Source: Catonia carolina (Eukaryota > Arthropoda > Insecta > Hemiptera > Achilidae). From it: a DNA stretch of 64,000 nucleotides. Shown here in pieces: positions 22,257 to 32,717 of the stretch. How positions within the stretch are numbered: position 1 is the first letter of the stretch; each line of letters begins with the position of its first letter. The DNA is taken from the NCBI GenBank assembly GCA_035578175.1, contig JAQMRL010000008.1, positions 60,382,541 to 60,446,540 on the forward strand. Reading direction: 5' to 3'. The notes beneath the pieces are model-generated. The model saw only the letters and a list, made by a program, of their open reading frames with translations, was not told the origin of the DNA and made no database searches. The position numbers and the translations under genes are program-made.

Positions 22257-22966
22257 AAGTGTTAAATGTTGTACAGAGTTTCTGAGGAATACAATTTAGG
22301 AATTTAGACTATAATAAACAAATCGATGGCTTTCAAAAGGGAAACGCACAATAAGAACTAAAATATAATTGAAAGGAAAAATGATAGAACAGGTCAAATA
22401 CTTTAATCATAGCGAGTGCCGCATTGGCGTAATTGGTAACGTTCTCGTCTCTCATCAAGCGGTCTTTTGTTCAAATCCCATTCAGGCACGGCATATTTTC
22501 ATACGTTACAAAAAATCATTTCATCCTTTATCGTCTGCATTAGCAGTAATTGCAGAACAGTCGGACGTTAAACCAAAAAAAGTCAAGCGACGAGGATCAA
22601 ATTCTATAATGCCATTGCTGTTCCTACTCTCTTGTATGGCAGTGAATCTTGGATACATATAAAGAACATTGAAAGCAAGATCCAAGCTGCAGAGATGAGA
22701 TTTTTCCGTAGTGAGTTGGGATGCTCTAGAACAGACAGGATAAGGAATGATGAAATAAGAAGAGTTCTGTCTGTTCCACCACTACGTGGCAAGATCTTAC
22801 AGAATAGAAGAAACTGGTGCAGTCTCTTGAACAGAATACCATACGGGAAGATACCAATAGAGGATCAAAATCATAGACCAACTGGTACGAGAGATGTTGG
22901 AAGACCGAGGAAGAGATGGGAATAGATTCACTAAATCTAGACCTTGAAGTGAAGAAGAGAAGAAGG
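22257..22966 (+). pseudogene. LINE ORF2 C-terminal fragment inserted in repeat-E
   Basis: Encodes SMAFKRETHNKN-like and IEQVKYFN sequence (22,325-22,405), then after a SINE TRIKFYNAIAVPTLLYGSES, SKIQAAEMRFFRSELG, DRIRNDEIRRVLSV, and the end DVGRPRKRWE (22,920), followed by a GAAGTGAAGAAGAGAAGAAG tail (to about 22,966). This is the C-terminal region of a non-LTR retrotransposon ORF2. It has no reverse transcriptase core and lacks about 120 bp at the SINE site. Repeat-E sequence flanks it on both sides, so it inserted into that element. Confidence 0.85.
22411..22585 (+). mobile_element. tRNA-derived SINE (SINE-D family) inside the LINE
   Basis: tRNA-like head: GCCGCATTGGCGTAATTGG (A-box region), then GTTCAAATCCC (B-box) about 45 bp later, and GGCAC closing against GTGCC as an acceptor-like stem. 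The body includes CATCCTTTATCGTCTGCATT and AGTCGGACGTTAAACC and ends in a run of A. The body is shared with 6,776-6,926, the head is not. The short direct repeat AGCGA lies on both sides. Confidence 0.82.
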
Positions 22967-23408
22967 TTTTTAAATATTGTATAACTTTCATTATGTATAT
23001 TTGCCCTATATTGCGTATTAAGGCCGCAACCTAAAAAAAAATTATTCCACAATCGTCTTGTTTCCCCAAGAATTTCAGCAGACTTTGCGCTTACTCTATT
23101 GAGTAGAGAATAAAAAATGTAGTAGATGAGGCGATTTTAAAAAATATTGTAAGAACCGTTTTTGAGAAAGTCGCTTAAACGTGAAAAATCTTACAAATAA
23201 GCTATCACTTCCAGTTGACCGTTTTGTACAATATTCCGTTCTTGAGATATTTTGTTCACACACAGACAGAACAATTGCTAAAAACTGTTTTTTGGGTCAG
23301 GGGGCCTGAAAAATTATATTTCCGGTAAAAATTCGATTTCTAAAAATAGACATGAATACAATACTTTGCTGCCCTATTCATTCGTATCGTGAAAGAGAAA
23401 GTAAAATT

Positions 23409-24618
23409 AAAAAGTATGAAATAATAATTTTACCAGCAATATTATTAATTAGGTAATTTTTAATTCTCAAACACAAGTAAAATTGTGTTAAAAGATACTG
23501 AAGTATTTAATATTTAAACAGAATGATTTATGTGCAGATATTTAGGAATAATTTATCAGGTATTTAAATCTTTTCAAAGTTCTAAGTTTCAGTGAAATAC
23601 ACACTACAAACTATCTTTGCTATTACTTCAGAAGTTGCATTAATAATTATATAAAGAGTTTTAAGTTAGTAAAACTTACTACCGCATCTAATATATGAGT
23701 CATGATTTAATGTTTAAATTTTTAAGTGTAACATAAAAATTGTATGCATTAAACCAAAGTTCCTTTTGAATAATTGCACTGCATAATACAATACAGTTTT
23801 ACACTTTTGTAAATCATAGAATAAAAAGATACACAAAACTAATAATTATTAGCCTTTATTTAGTTCACGATAGCACGCAAATTTTTGTATTGTTAATTTC
23901 GTTATATAACTGCAAGTTTTTACGGACAGAAACTTTTAATTATTTATAAAATAGGCCTATCAGATAAGTTGCAATAGTTACAGATAGTTGTTTATATTAG
24001 GCAAAGTACATTGAAATGTACTTTTTTTAATTTCCCGTGCGCTATGTTATTTTTCCGTGTTGAGACAATTTAGACTAGTGTTTAGATATTTCTATACTTT
24101 TTTTGTAGCCTTAGTTCTTAGCATTCATTCACTGTAAGTTTTTCTTTTCTTCCACCCGTCAGTTGTTCTGCTGGTATTTTTCGTGGAAGCCCTTGAAGTT
24201 ATAATTGGTAATGTTTAGCCTAATTGATTCCATCCAATATATTATCTAGGTTTATCCTAATTTTTCAATATTATTTGTGATTTCTTTAAACCACTTAGTA
24301 TTTTATCGTTTAAGGTTTGTTTTTATTCTTCTAAAAATTTGGATTGTCATCCATTCTATACAGGGTTCTGTAGAATTTCTTCGTTCTCTGGTCGTCTCCA
24401 TGTAGTTTTCGGTTTTCTTGTACAGTTCTTTTTCTTGTAATCTGTACTGTTTGCCTACTGAATTCGGACTCATTGTCTTACGTAGATTCGTTTCCTCAAA
24501 TTTTTTTGTTTCTACTGGTCATTCTAAGGTATCCACTGATGTACAGACAAGTAGGTTTTACCACGGTATTAAAATGACTAATTTTGGGTTATCTTAAGAA
24601 TGGTTTATTCTTGTAGGC
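23409..24618. other. AT-rich DNA, no gene seen
   Basis: No coding domain or identified repeat between repeat-E copy 1 and the SINE-A copy at 24,628. Confidence 0.4.
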
Positions 24619-24627
24619 CTACATGTT

Positions 24628-25018
24628 GTGTTGTTTAGGTCAACAGCCAAAAGGCTGGTTTAAACCTCTAGAGGTTTTACGAAGTAAACGAGGAGTGAGG
24701 TGGTTTACTATTGCCTTCCTCACTGAGTTGAAAGAGTATACTTATCAGCAAGCCAGGCTCTCTGAAAAGCTCCCACTTTCCACCCTGAAAATGAAACCTT
24801 CACTTCATTCACCACAGGTTCTGGCTGTATAGTGAAATTCATTACTCTCAGAGGAAATAACTTTGACTAGGGTTTTTTTACTTCTACCTCTTCTGTTCTT
24901 AAATAGTTCAGTAATATAATTTGCTGACTATATGATAAGAAACAGAACTATTTTTTGTAGCCCTGGAACTAGCACATCGAGTGCAATTAATTTAACACTC
25001 CACCTGTCCGTTATAAAT
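24628..25018 (-). mobile_element. Full-length SINE-A copy with 9-bp target duplication
   Basis: An inverted full-length copy (391 bp). On the minus strand it begins near AACGGACAGGTGGAGTG, passes TAGTTCTGTTTCTTATC, CAGAGGAAATAAC (as complement), and ends with the three-hairpin region and the ACC.AAACAACAC end. It is flanked by CTACATGTT at 24,619-24,627 and 25,019-25,027, a perfect 9-bp target-site duplication. Confidence 0.93.
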
Positions 25019-25849
25019 CTACATGTTATGAGATCTTTTAAGTGCGGCGGCCATCTTTTCTTGCCGATATTACCTCACCGAGTTACTAAAAGGTATTAAC
25101 TTTTCACTTCTTCCATATTTCTATGTTTGATTTTCGTAATTTTTTAAGTTTCTTGAATGAAACCTATAGTCCCAATTTTTCTGCCTCTTCTTTCAATACA
25201 GTCGATTCTGGATAATTGGTCCACTGGTTAATTGGGACAGCCGGTTTTCTGGGACAGTTCTTTAATAAACAAAAACAGAACGGGATTTTATATTGATAAG
25301 TTCTCCGTTTATTCGGTCCATAATGCCGCTTATTGGGGCCAATCTGATGTATGTACAGTGTAAGTTTTATTAAAACTATTACAGGCCAGCGACAAACAAC
25401 ACTTGGTTCTAAGCGGCAAGATAAGATAATGGGCAGGATAGAGGTAGTAAACATTTCGACATATAAATAACAGTAATCACTCATCAGTCATAACAGAGAT
25501 GTTATTTACAGTACAATGTGTAGGCTACATAATCGTCATTGCACAAATTTCAGTGAGTCATATCCACTAGTTATGCCCAACCTTACAAGCTGTTTAGCCT
25601 CCTTGCAACTCATGGTTAGTTGTCACTTGTCGTACGTACATAGAACGTTCATAATTCCATGCTTCTCAGTTTTTGTGATTTCAGGAGTGTACTGTAACAC
25701 ATTGTTTTTCGAGTCTGGTTGTTTTTTTTATCTGCAGGCATACTTTTGTATTATTTTTTAATTCCCATTCGTTTCACACATTTTGTTGATATTTTTATGC
25801 GTATGCTTACAGTACAGTACCTACTATCAACGTCTCTGCAAGGTAAATG

Positions 25850-26178
25850 CCGCGTAACGATATGACTGTGTAAACGAATAATGCTTCTCGACAAAATAAA
25901 AACATTTCCACCTAACTTAAGCCAACGTAAACTATCGGAACTAACCGGTGTACCGAAAATTTCGATAGCTTGTATCGTGCTTCAAGAAAAATAAAATACG
26001 TCAAGAGTGGGCATTAAAAGATCATGGAACATCTCAGAAAAGAAAACGTGAATAAAGGATCCATTTGTTGAGAAGCGTTGAATTAATTGTTCGCAATTGT
26101 AACGTCACAGAATTTTAGTGTCAATGGTCCAATGCTTAAAACCAAGGCAAAAAATTTTGCTAAAAAGTTAAACATTGT
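25850..26178 (+). pseudogene. Tigger transposase N-terminal remnant
   Basis: In a broken plus-strand frame: PPNLSQRKLSELTGVPKISI resembles the pogo/Tigger N-terminal HTH (SLxxKLELIxxLE...GVSKSTVS), and GPMLKTKAKNFAKKLNI matches the CENP-B/Tigger second DNA-binding segment (SGPILQEKA..fA..LNI). Several stops (for example after QEK and after EKKT). No DDE triad. Confidence 0.7.
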
Positions 26179-26194
26179 TATGGTACCCTTTTAT

Positions 26195-26745
26195 TTTTTC
26201 GTGTGTATATGGGCATTGGAAAGGCTAGATCCACCTTCAACCGGATGAGGGCCTTCTTCAAAACCCACTGCCTCTCTCTTGGTATGAAAGTGAGAATGGT
26301 GCGATGCTATGTATTCTCTGTTCTGTTTTATGGTGCTGAATCGTGGACCCTGAACGAGGATATGTGCAAGAAATTGGAAGCGTTTGAGATGTGGCTGTAC
26401 CGGAGAATACTAAAGATCCCTTGGACTGATCGAGTAACAAATGAAGAGGTTCTCAGAAGAATGGGGAAGAATCGGGAGGTACTGACCACTATCAAGTCTC
26501 GAAAGCTACAGTACTTCGGGCACTTTATGAGAAATGCAACCAGATATGCCCTCCTGCAAGCCATTCTACAAGGGAAAATTTTTGGAAAGCGGGGACCAGG
26601 TAGAAGAAGAACATCCTGGTTGAAGAACCTCAGAGTCTGGTACAATACAACTTCGGTACGGCTTTTCCGAGTTGCTGCAGACAAGATGAAGATTGCCATG
26701 ATGATCGCCAACATTCGTAACGGATAGGCACATCAAGAAGAAGAA
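26195..26745 (+). pseudogene. RTE-like LINE ORF2 C-terminus (uninterrupted 174-codon frame)
   Basis: The frame 26,203-26,727 is open throughout. It holds the post-reverse-transcriptase region: FYGAESWTL (43-50), LEAFEMWLYRRILKIPWTDR (58-77), TNEEVLRRMG (79-88), RKLQYFGHFMR, then LLQAILQGKIFGKRGPGRRR. This YGAESWTL/EAFEMW/GKRGxGRxRxSW layout is typical of RTE-like ORF2 ends. The 3' UTR is only a few bases before the AAGAAGAAGAA tail (26,732-26,745), also typical of RTE. It is 5'-truncated: no endonuclease or reverse transcriptase core. It sits inside the Tigger element. The related fragment at 34,505-34,865 is inverted. Confidence 0.85.
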
Positions 26746-26909
26746 TATGGGTAGAACTTGCATGTAACATTTACGTATGTGCAAATTTTAATATAATACA
26801 GTATCGTATACGCCACAGTTTACGAATTCGTTTATTAGGGCCAGCCGTTTAATTGGGCCAAAATGCTCAGGTCCCGATGTGACCCAATTATCCGGAATTG
26901 ATTGTGTAT

Positions 26910-28330
26910 TGATTTAATCTTTCACTGTTTTTGTGTTCTTACAGGAAAAATATACATAAGCTTATTTATTTATCCTATTGTATTAAGAAATCACATAAAT
27001 ATCTCAGAGTGTGATGTCGTTAAATACCAATTTTTTGAACCTCCAAACTAGTATTATGTATTTTTTACTATAAATGGCACAAAATAAATTAAATATCTCG
27101 TTATTTAATTTTGAAACAAATTTGGGCAACTTTCTTAAGTATTCATTTTAATCTAAAAAGCTGTTTAAAAATTGACCTTGTGTTATAAGACGGGGGCATT
27201 ACTCCCATTCTGCCTAGTTTAATGTTAAGTGATTAATGTGTTTAGCTCCTAGGGTGAAAAGCGTTACAGCATTAGGGGCGTTTTCAGTGCTATGAAAGAC
27301 TTTACTACTAAAATGGAATGAGGAATGTACAAGACATTTGGAGCCCTTTTTACACCCGAACAAATCTAAATTATAATAAAACCATTTCATTTATTCTTTT
27401 TTTAATACTACAAATTTTGTGAAAAAATAAATTTAATTAAATATATATTTTTATAAATCTGTTATAAAAATTTAGTACTGAAAGAAAAATTGTGGTCACG
27501 TAAAATGTGACAATATTAAATTAATTTAAATTTCTTATAAAATGCTTACTCAGGAAATATAAAATTGTGACGTTAAAAATGAAAGTAATAAAGAAAAATA
27601 CTATATAATCCATGACACTCATCAAAGTTAAGCTAATTGCTTTCAGAAATCTTGACACACATTATTTAAAATGAAAATTTGGTGTTAATGACGACATTCT
27701 TGTTTTATATTTCTCTACTCCATTAATGGCCTAAATTACAATTTTTCAAAAATGTTACTACATTAAGAAAAGCTTTTGTATTTTAACTTACTTGTTCGCG
27801 TACTTACAAGAATAAACAAGCATTAACAAAATTTGTTGAATTAGTTTGTGAATTAATAACCTATTTCACAATGTTTTATTTCGATCGTTAAATGTATTCT
27901 TGTACATAACAGAGAATCAGTTGTTCAGGATTTTTTCTAAAGCAACAGAGGACTATATAAGTTCATAATAGAAGAAAAATCTTATTTTTGTTGTACTGGA
28001 GTACTGTTTTTGATATTTCTTTCCATGATTCTTCTCCAGTATTCCTTTAATCTTTCTGATCTCTTCTGGCGTTCTTCGTCAGAATACACGATATTTTATC
28101 GTTTGGTCTGTCTCTTTTGTTGAGTTTGTTCAAGTTTTCAGGCTTTACATATATTTAGAATGTAAAATCTGCTCTTATTAGCAACGTGTGTTGACACAAT
28201 TCTTCTAAAAGAAATATCTTAGTATACAGGACTGGCTAACATGTTGACGTAAAAGGTAAATCCTGAGAATTCAGCGTAAGTTACCTTCATCTTACAACTC
28301 CAAACGTGCTCATCCGTAATCTAAATAACA
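26910..28330. other. AT-rich DNA, no gene seen
   Basis: No supported coding sequence or repeat boundary. Confidence 0.4.
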
Positions 28331-28334
28331 TCAA

Positions 28335-28760
28335 CATCCTACCAAAACCAGATTTTGATTTATGGCTTGATAAACGATTACCTTAAAAAGTCATCAGCGT
28401 GCAAGCGTTAAGAACAAAACCATCATCAGAAGCCAATTTTTGGAAACTAAACGTATCTTCCAGATTTTTAATTTACAAACCCCTTTTGCAACCAGTCTGA
28501 ATGTGTGCTGTTCAGCTTTTCAGAGCACCAGCAGAGAGTAAGTAAGGTCATTCCAGGTCTCTTAGGCTAAATTCTTAAAACTTACTTCTTCTGATCTGTC
28601 TTATACATTCACACATAAACCTCAACGATAATTTAAAGATTTGTATAGTAAAAGAACTAACCGCGTCATTTTTTAGCAAATTTCACCATCGACTAAGTAA
28701 TCATCCAGCTTTATTAGTCTGTGACCTCGCTACTAGAAACTGTACGACACAACACCGAAA
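28335..28760 (+). pseudogene. Jockey-like LINE ORF2 C-terminal fragment
   Basis: Plus-strand readings across frameshifts: FDLWLDKRL, then SEANFWKLNVSSRFLIYKPL, LQPV-stop-MCAVQLF, and at 28,678 SKFHHRLSNHPALLVCDLAT. This is the jockey order LDKRLTW...LIYK.LLKPVW.Y..QLWG...RLSNHPNPL. Multiple stops. The fragment lies next to an opposite-strand jockey fragment (29,161-29,450). Confidence 0.65.
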
Positions 28761-29160
28761 ACAGAAATAAAACACAAATCTTTGGGTTTGAATAGCGAAT
28801 AACAACTATAGTTTCCAAAGAGAAAATACAGCTCGGTTAAATTATTTTTAATATCACACATAGAATATTGCCGCTTTGTTACCATACCCAAAATCAAAAA
28901 CAAAACCCCTATTTCTATAGGTTCAAGAGTATTGGATAAATTTACTGATATTCCACAGTCTTCTTCCGCAAATCTGTACGCGAGATCAAGTATGTTATAT
29001 TGCTTGAGTCTTCCAAATCCAATGGTATTGTTATTTAAAAGATTTAAAACCAAGTACTTATAATGGTCATGGAGCCTTTAATGATATCGTTCTTTGTAAA
29101 TTGTTATTCCCTGCTTCAAATTTTCATTGATAAGTCAGCATAGAAATATATATTATTAAC

Positions 29161-29450
29161 CTACCAAGAAACTTTAAAAATGTCTCCCATGATTTTTGTT
29201 TTGAAACGCTTAAGTATTTTTATATTCGAATTGCTAGCAGTTTCCGCAGTTGAATTCCGTAAGTCAACACTGGTTAATACGGACGAGGAAGATGAACATG
29301 ATTTTTGATTCAACAACCAGTAGGTGTTCTTAACTCTCAGGTTCAATTGATGTCCCTTGATTTGAATATGCCTTTTCCACGTTAGCCAACAGTTCAGATG
29401 CATACAAGATATCTAACACGGTATCGATTTTCGTTTGAGCTACACTCCAA
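29161..29450 (-). pseudogene. Jockey-like LINE ORF2 fragment
   Basis: Minus-strand frame: CWLTWKRHIQIKGHQLNLRV, KNTYWLLNQKS, then TASNSNIKILKRFKTKIMGD. It corresponds to LDRRLTWKKH...MYWLIGRKS...GTASNSNIEILQRFQSK of jockey-like ORF2. The part between (KLLIYKAILKPIWTYGIQLWG) is largely deleted or scrambled. Confidence 0.7.
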
Positions 29451-29599
29451 GGCAGTCTTGATGTCACTGCGTAAACATTACACGAAAAAAATTGATAAGT
29501 CTTTGATATTCAATTTAAGAATACAACTATAAAAAGATCACATGTTACAAAAAAACTGTACAAGTTATATTGTTTTTCTCTGATTAGAAAATATTTCTG

Positions 29600-29776
29600 T
29601 ATCAAGAACTAACTTGATGAACATGCCACAACGTATGAAAGTAACAAGATATCCTAGTCTGGTTCATGAATACATGATGAAAGGCAGAGGAAATTTGGGA
29701 CGACTGACAAAACGTTGGGAGAACTAATTTTATGCAAGCTGCACTATAATTATGAAGACGAAGAAGTAGGCTTACA
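29600..29776 (+). pseudogene. LINE 3' end: GRxTKRW motif and GAAGACGAAGAAG tail
   Basis: Plus-strand reading PQRMKVTRYPSLVHEYMMK, then GRGNLGRLTKRWEN, and about 35 bp later GAAGACGAAGAAG. Same design as the other polypurine-tailed LINE ends. Only the last 50 or so codons remain. Confidence 0.6.
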
Positions 29777-29779
29777 ATA

Positions 29780-30894
29780 AATTACCAGCTATTGAGTTAC
29801 ATTGGCCGACTACAGAAGCAATACCGAAGATGATCCACACATTTCAAATTGATAATAAAACGTTTAAATTTTTTTTTAGCTTTTATTTATTGAACTGTAC
29901 ATTGTTGACAACTACTCAAATTGATCTCTGCTTTTAGCTGTATTTTTGACGTGGATTAGGCGTGAGTTTGAACAGGAACCCCCAGTAGAAATTGTTCGCG
30001 GATGGCTTTCAGCTGGTCACCATACAAAGTCGCTTGCCCAATCAATGTTACTTAACAAATAATAGCGAAGTTTAACAGTGACCCGAAGGCCATAACGTTT
30101 AAAATGTTTTAAAAAAATATTAAAAAATTGTAATTTACTTGAATAGAGAGTAAATAAAATATTTAAGTGCACAGTACAAAAAAATAACTTGTGGGCATAA
30201 TTTTTTGGGTGCAGAATTTGAACTTGGTCGTTATTTCCAAAAAAAAAACATTAATGTGTTTTTATATTTTTAAATATTCAATGAGATCTGTCAACGTGAG
30301 AAAGTTTCTTTTCTAATACCGATTACTTTTGATGATTAAACAACTTTCTTGCGCTTACTATGATAGAAAAGTTATTTCTAATAACTTGTAGAGTTCGGAA
30401 AATTATTTGGTCATTGACATTTGGATGTTATTTTTCGGAAAGAAATTTTTAATTACCACAGGATGATGAAATGTGGGAAAAAGCAAGAATGTACAAGCGT
30501 ATACAGCAAGAGTACAGAAGGGTTTAGGATGAAATTGGATTAGTTTTCCATCGGTGTGTAAACACAGGGTTGAAGGGATTGTGGAACAATATACCGAAGC
30601 TTCCTCCCTAAGGCTGAGCAGGACTCTATGCTTTCCAAGCGCCCGTCTTCGCCCTTTATCAAAACTAATTCAAGTCTGGAGTCTTACATTGGATTAGTGG
30701 TCCTCTATACTCATCTGTGTCGATCTGTGTGTTTGTGTATACTCGTATATTTACGCACACGATCAGCAAATCCTATACTCGGAACATTTTAGCTGAAATA
30801 CAATAGTAATTCAATAACTAGACGTCGAGAAATAATTGTGTCGACATTTTTGTTAGGTTCTTGTTAGTCTTTTCTTTCAAAATATCATTCCTGT
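29780..30894. other. AT-rich DNA, nothing recognised
   Basis: No gene or repeat boundary could be supported. The part near 30,590-30,680 is slightly more GC-rich, without coding motifs. Confidence 0.4.
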
Positions 30895-30901
30895 ATTTTT
30901 A

Positions 30902-31944
30902 CTTTCTCTTGCCTATATGAATATATAGGAAGGAAAGTATTGTTTTCATGTCGATTTTTCGAAATTGAGTTTTCAACGGATATACACGTTTTCAGACCCC
31001 CTGAACCCAAAAAACATGTTTTTAACGATTGGTCGGTGTGTATGTGTGCAAACGCGTGCGTGCGTGCGCGCGCGTACGTGTGTGCTTGTGTGAACAGAAT
31101 ATCTAAGTAACGGAACATCGTACAAACTTTAAACTTGAAACTCAAGTAGATACTACTACGGACCCGACACGAACATTTTCATCAAAATCGGTCAATCGGA
31201 ACATCGTACGAACTTTAAACTTGAAACTCAAGTAGATACTACTACGGACCCGACACGAACATTTTCATCAAAATCGGTCAACCGGAAGTAGTAGTTTATT
31301 CATGTCATTTTTCCATTTTTTGCAATTTTCTCAAAAACGGCCTCTAAGAACTTTTTGGATATCACTTCATTTGCTAAATTTTTTATGCTCTACAAGATAG
31401 CGTAGTCGCCATGTCTGCTGAAATTCTCGGAAAGGCTGTTTCAAAAATATTGTTTTTTAGGATTGCAGCTTTAATATGCATTTTATCGCAAAAATGTATA
31501 AAATAGAAGTTGTAGAGAATTTAAATTCGTACGACTTTTATTTCAAACATTTTATAAAACGTTTAGTTTAGCGGTAATTAGTGATTTTCTGTTTTTTGTT
31601 TTCATGAAAATCTGTAAGAAGATCGAGTTTTAAGATTTCAGCTTTAGTATGCATTTTACGACCAAAGTGTATAATCAAATTTATAGGAAAATAAAAGACC
31701 TAAAACTTTTATTTAGAGCATTTTTCTCTACAGAGCCTAGTTTAGCGTGAAAGAGTGATTTTCAGTATTTTTAAGCCAAACTGAGGTTGATTTTAATTTT
31801 GCATCATTCACTTATGATTAAAATTAGGTTATGTTTTTTGAGATTGGTTTTTTTGTTTATTTCTTGTGTTTTATTATTAATGTTAGCTTATATTGTTAAT
31901 TATTTGCATTGGCAATAGAAAGTTGTGTGATTGTTTCACACTAG
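30902..31944 (-). mobile_element. Repeat-E copy 4 (full length, inverted) with 7-bp flanking repeat
   Basis: In plus orientation it starts CTTTCTCTTGCCTATATGAA and ends GTGTGATTGTTTCACACTAG. It is flanked by ATTTTTA at 30,895-30,901 and 31,945-31,951. Internal landmarks shared with copy 3 include CAGACCCCCTGAACCCAAAA, a TG/CG microsatellite (31,036-31,090), CGGACCCGACACGAA, and two blocks around CTAAACTAGG-like sequence in inverted form. It contains an 86-bp tandem duplication (31,111-31,282). No coding capacity. Confidence 0.85.
31111..31282. repeat. 86-bp tandem duplication within repeat-E
   Basis: Units 31,111-31,196 and 31,197-31,282 both start CGGAACATCGTAC and differ at only two or three positions. 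Other repeat-E copies have one unit, so the duplication arose in this copy. Confidence 0.95.
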
Positions 31945-32414
31945 ATTTTTATAATTCGATCAATGAATTACTACCCGCGTATGTAAAATATTATTAGTAA
32001 TATTTAACATTTACGGAATATACTTTTGTGCAATTTCATAAAAATACTGCAGAGTTTTTGGTGTATTTCTTTTTTAAAATACAAAATCCTACAATCTATT
32101 CTTATTAAAATATTAGATGGGATTCCTTTTTGCATGTCATGGCCGAAGAAAACCACCCAATGGAGTTTTTATATTACTTCATTCGTTGTCTTGTAAGTTT
32201 AAAATAAGTCCATTGAATATCTTCGGTTCAGTATGCGAGTTTTGTTTGAATTATCTAAGAGTGAGAAAGAAAGTTGAAAAAATAAATTCGAGTCTACTTT
32301 GGTATCTTGTTCTGCACGTGTTAATTTCTTTTCGATAAGGAGCAATGTTTAATTTTCTCTTTATAAGCAAGCTATATTGTTTTTTTATGTACAAAGGTTA
32401 TGCTGTGTTACCTT

Positions 32415-32585
32415 CTTCTTCTTCTTCTTTTTCAATTCAAGGTCTAGGTTTAGTGTTCCTGTACCCATTTCTTCCTTGGTCTTCCCATATCTCTCGTACC
32501 AATTGGTTTATAATTTTGAGTCTCTATTGGCATCCTCCAACATGGCATCTTGTTCACGTGACTGCACCAGCTGTTTAACATCCGA
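32415..32585 (-). pseudogene. LINE 3' end with GAA tail
   Basis: On the minus strand: KLIQ-type degraded text, then ANRDSKL (matching the region at 22,860 of the other copy), GRPRKxW-equivalent near 32,475, and the tail visible as CTTCTTCTTCTTCTTTTTC at 32,415-32,433. It is a short relative of the 22,620-22,966 fragment. Confidence 0.65.
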
Positions 32586-32717
32586 GTAATTTTTTACTGT
32601 AATCTTTGCGTGATTAAATATTTGAATGGATCTCATAGTTAAATCCCAACCGTTCAAATTGGTTTTAGAATTGATTTTTATACATATCTTAAAAAATAGA
32701 ATTACTTTCTTTTCTCT

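Larger units (their letters stand above)
21138..23401 (+). mobile_element. Repeat-E copy 1, interrupted by a LINE
   Basis: Left end CGGGTGTGAAACATTCACAC, internal landmarks CGCTAAACTAGGCTCTGTA (21,330) and GTCGTAAAATGCATACTAAG (22,152), then after a LINE insertion the E sequence resumes at about 22,967 (GCGTATTAAGGCCGCAACC, ATGTAGTAGATGAGGCG, GGGTCAGGGGGCCTGAAA) and ends GTGAAAGAGAAAG at 23,401. The flanks TAAAAAT (21,131-21,137) and TAAAATT (23,402-23,408) look like a 7-bp target duplication with one change. It also has about 700 bp between 21,400 and 22,100 that the other copies lack. Confidence 0.75.
25199..26906 (+). mobile_element. pogo/Tigger-like DNA transposon, 1.7 kb, interrupted
   Basis: The left end CAGTCGATTCTGGATAATTG (from 25,199) is an inverted match to the right end CCAATTATCCGGAATTGATT (about 26,885-26,906). 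Both are flanked by TA (25,197-25,198 and 26,907-26,908), the target duplication of pogo/Tigger elements. Subterminal motifs are also shared in inverted form. Inside, 25,850-26,170 carries a degraded transposase start (SQRKLSELTGVPKISIACIV, a helix-turn-helix region; later VNGPMLKTKAKNFAKKLNI) with stops and frameshifts. The DDE catalytic part is missing, replaced by an RTE-like LINE insertion. Confidence 0.82.

Noticed and set aside
22411..22490. tRNA-like sequence as a real tRNA gene
   Set aside because: The head lacks a proper anticodon arm and acceptor pairing, and it continues into a SINE body with an A-rich end that also occurs at 6.8 kb.
28733..29053. 106-codon minus-strand open frame (NLLNNNTIGFGRLKQYNILD)
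   Set aside because: No recognised domain; its 5' side overlaps a plus-strand jockey-like fragment by a few bases and it lies between two LINE relics. Possibly part of an unrecognised repeat.
30902..31944. Repeat-E as a standard Helitron
   Set aside because: There is a terminal hairpin, but the ends do not follow TC...CTRR across copies and the flanks suggest a short target duplication, which Helitrons do not make.
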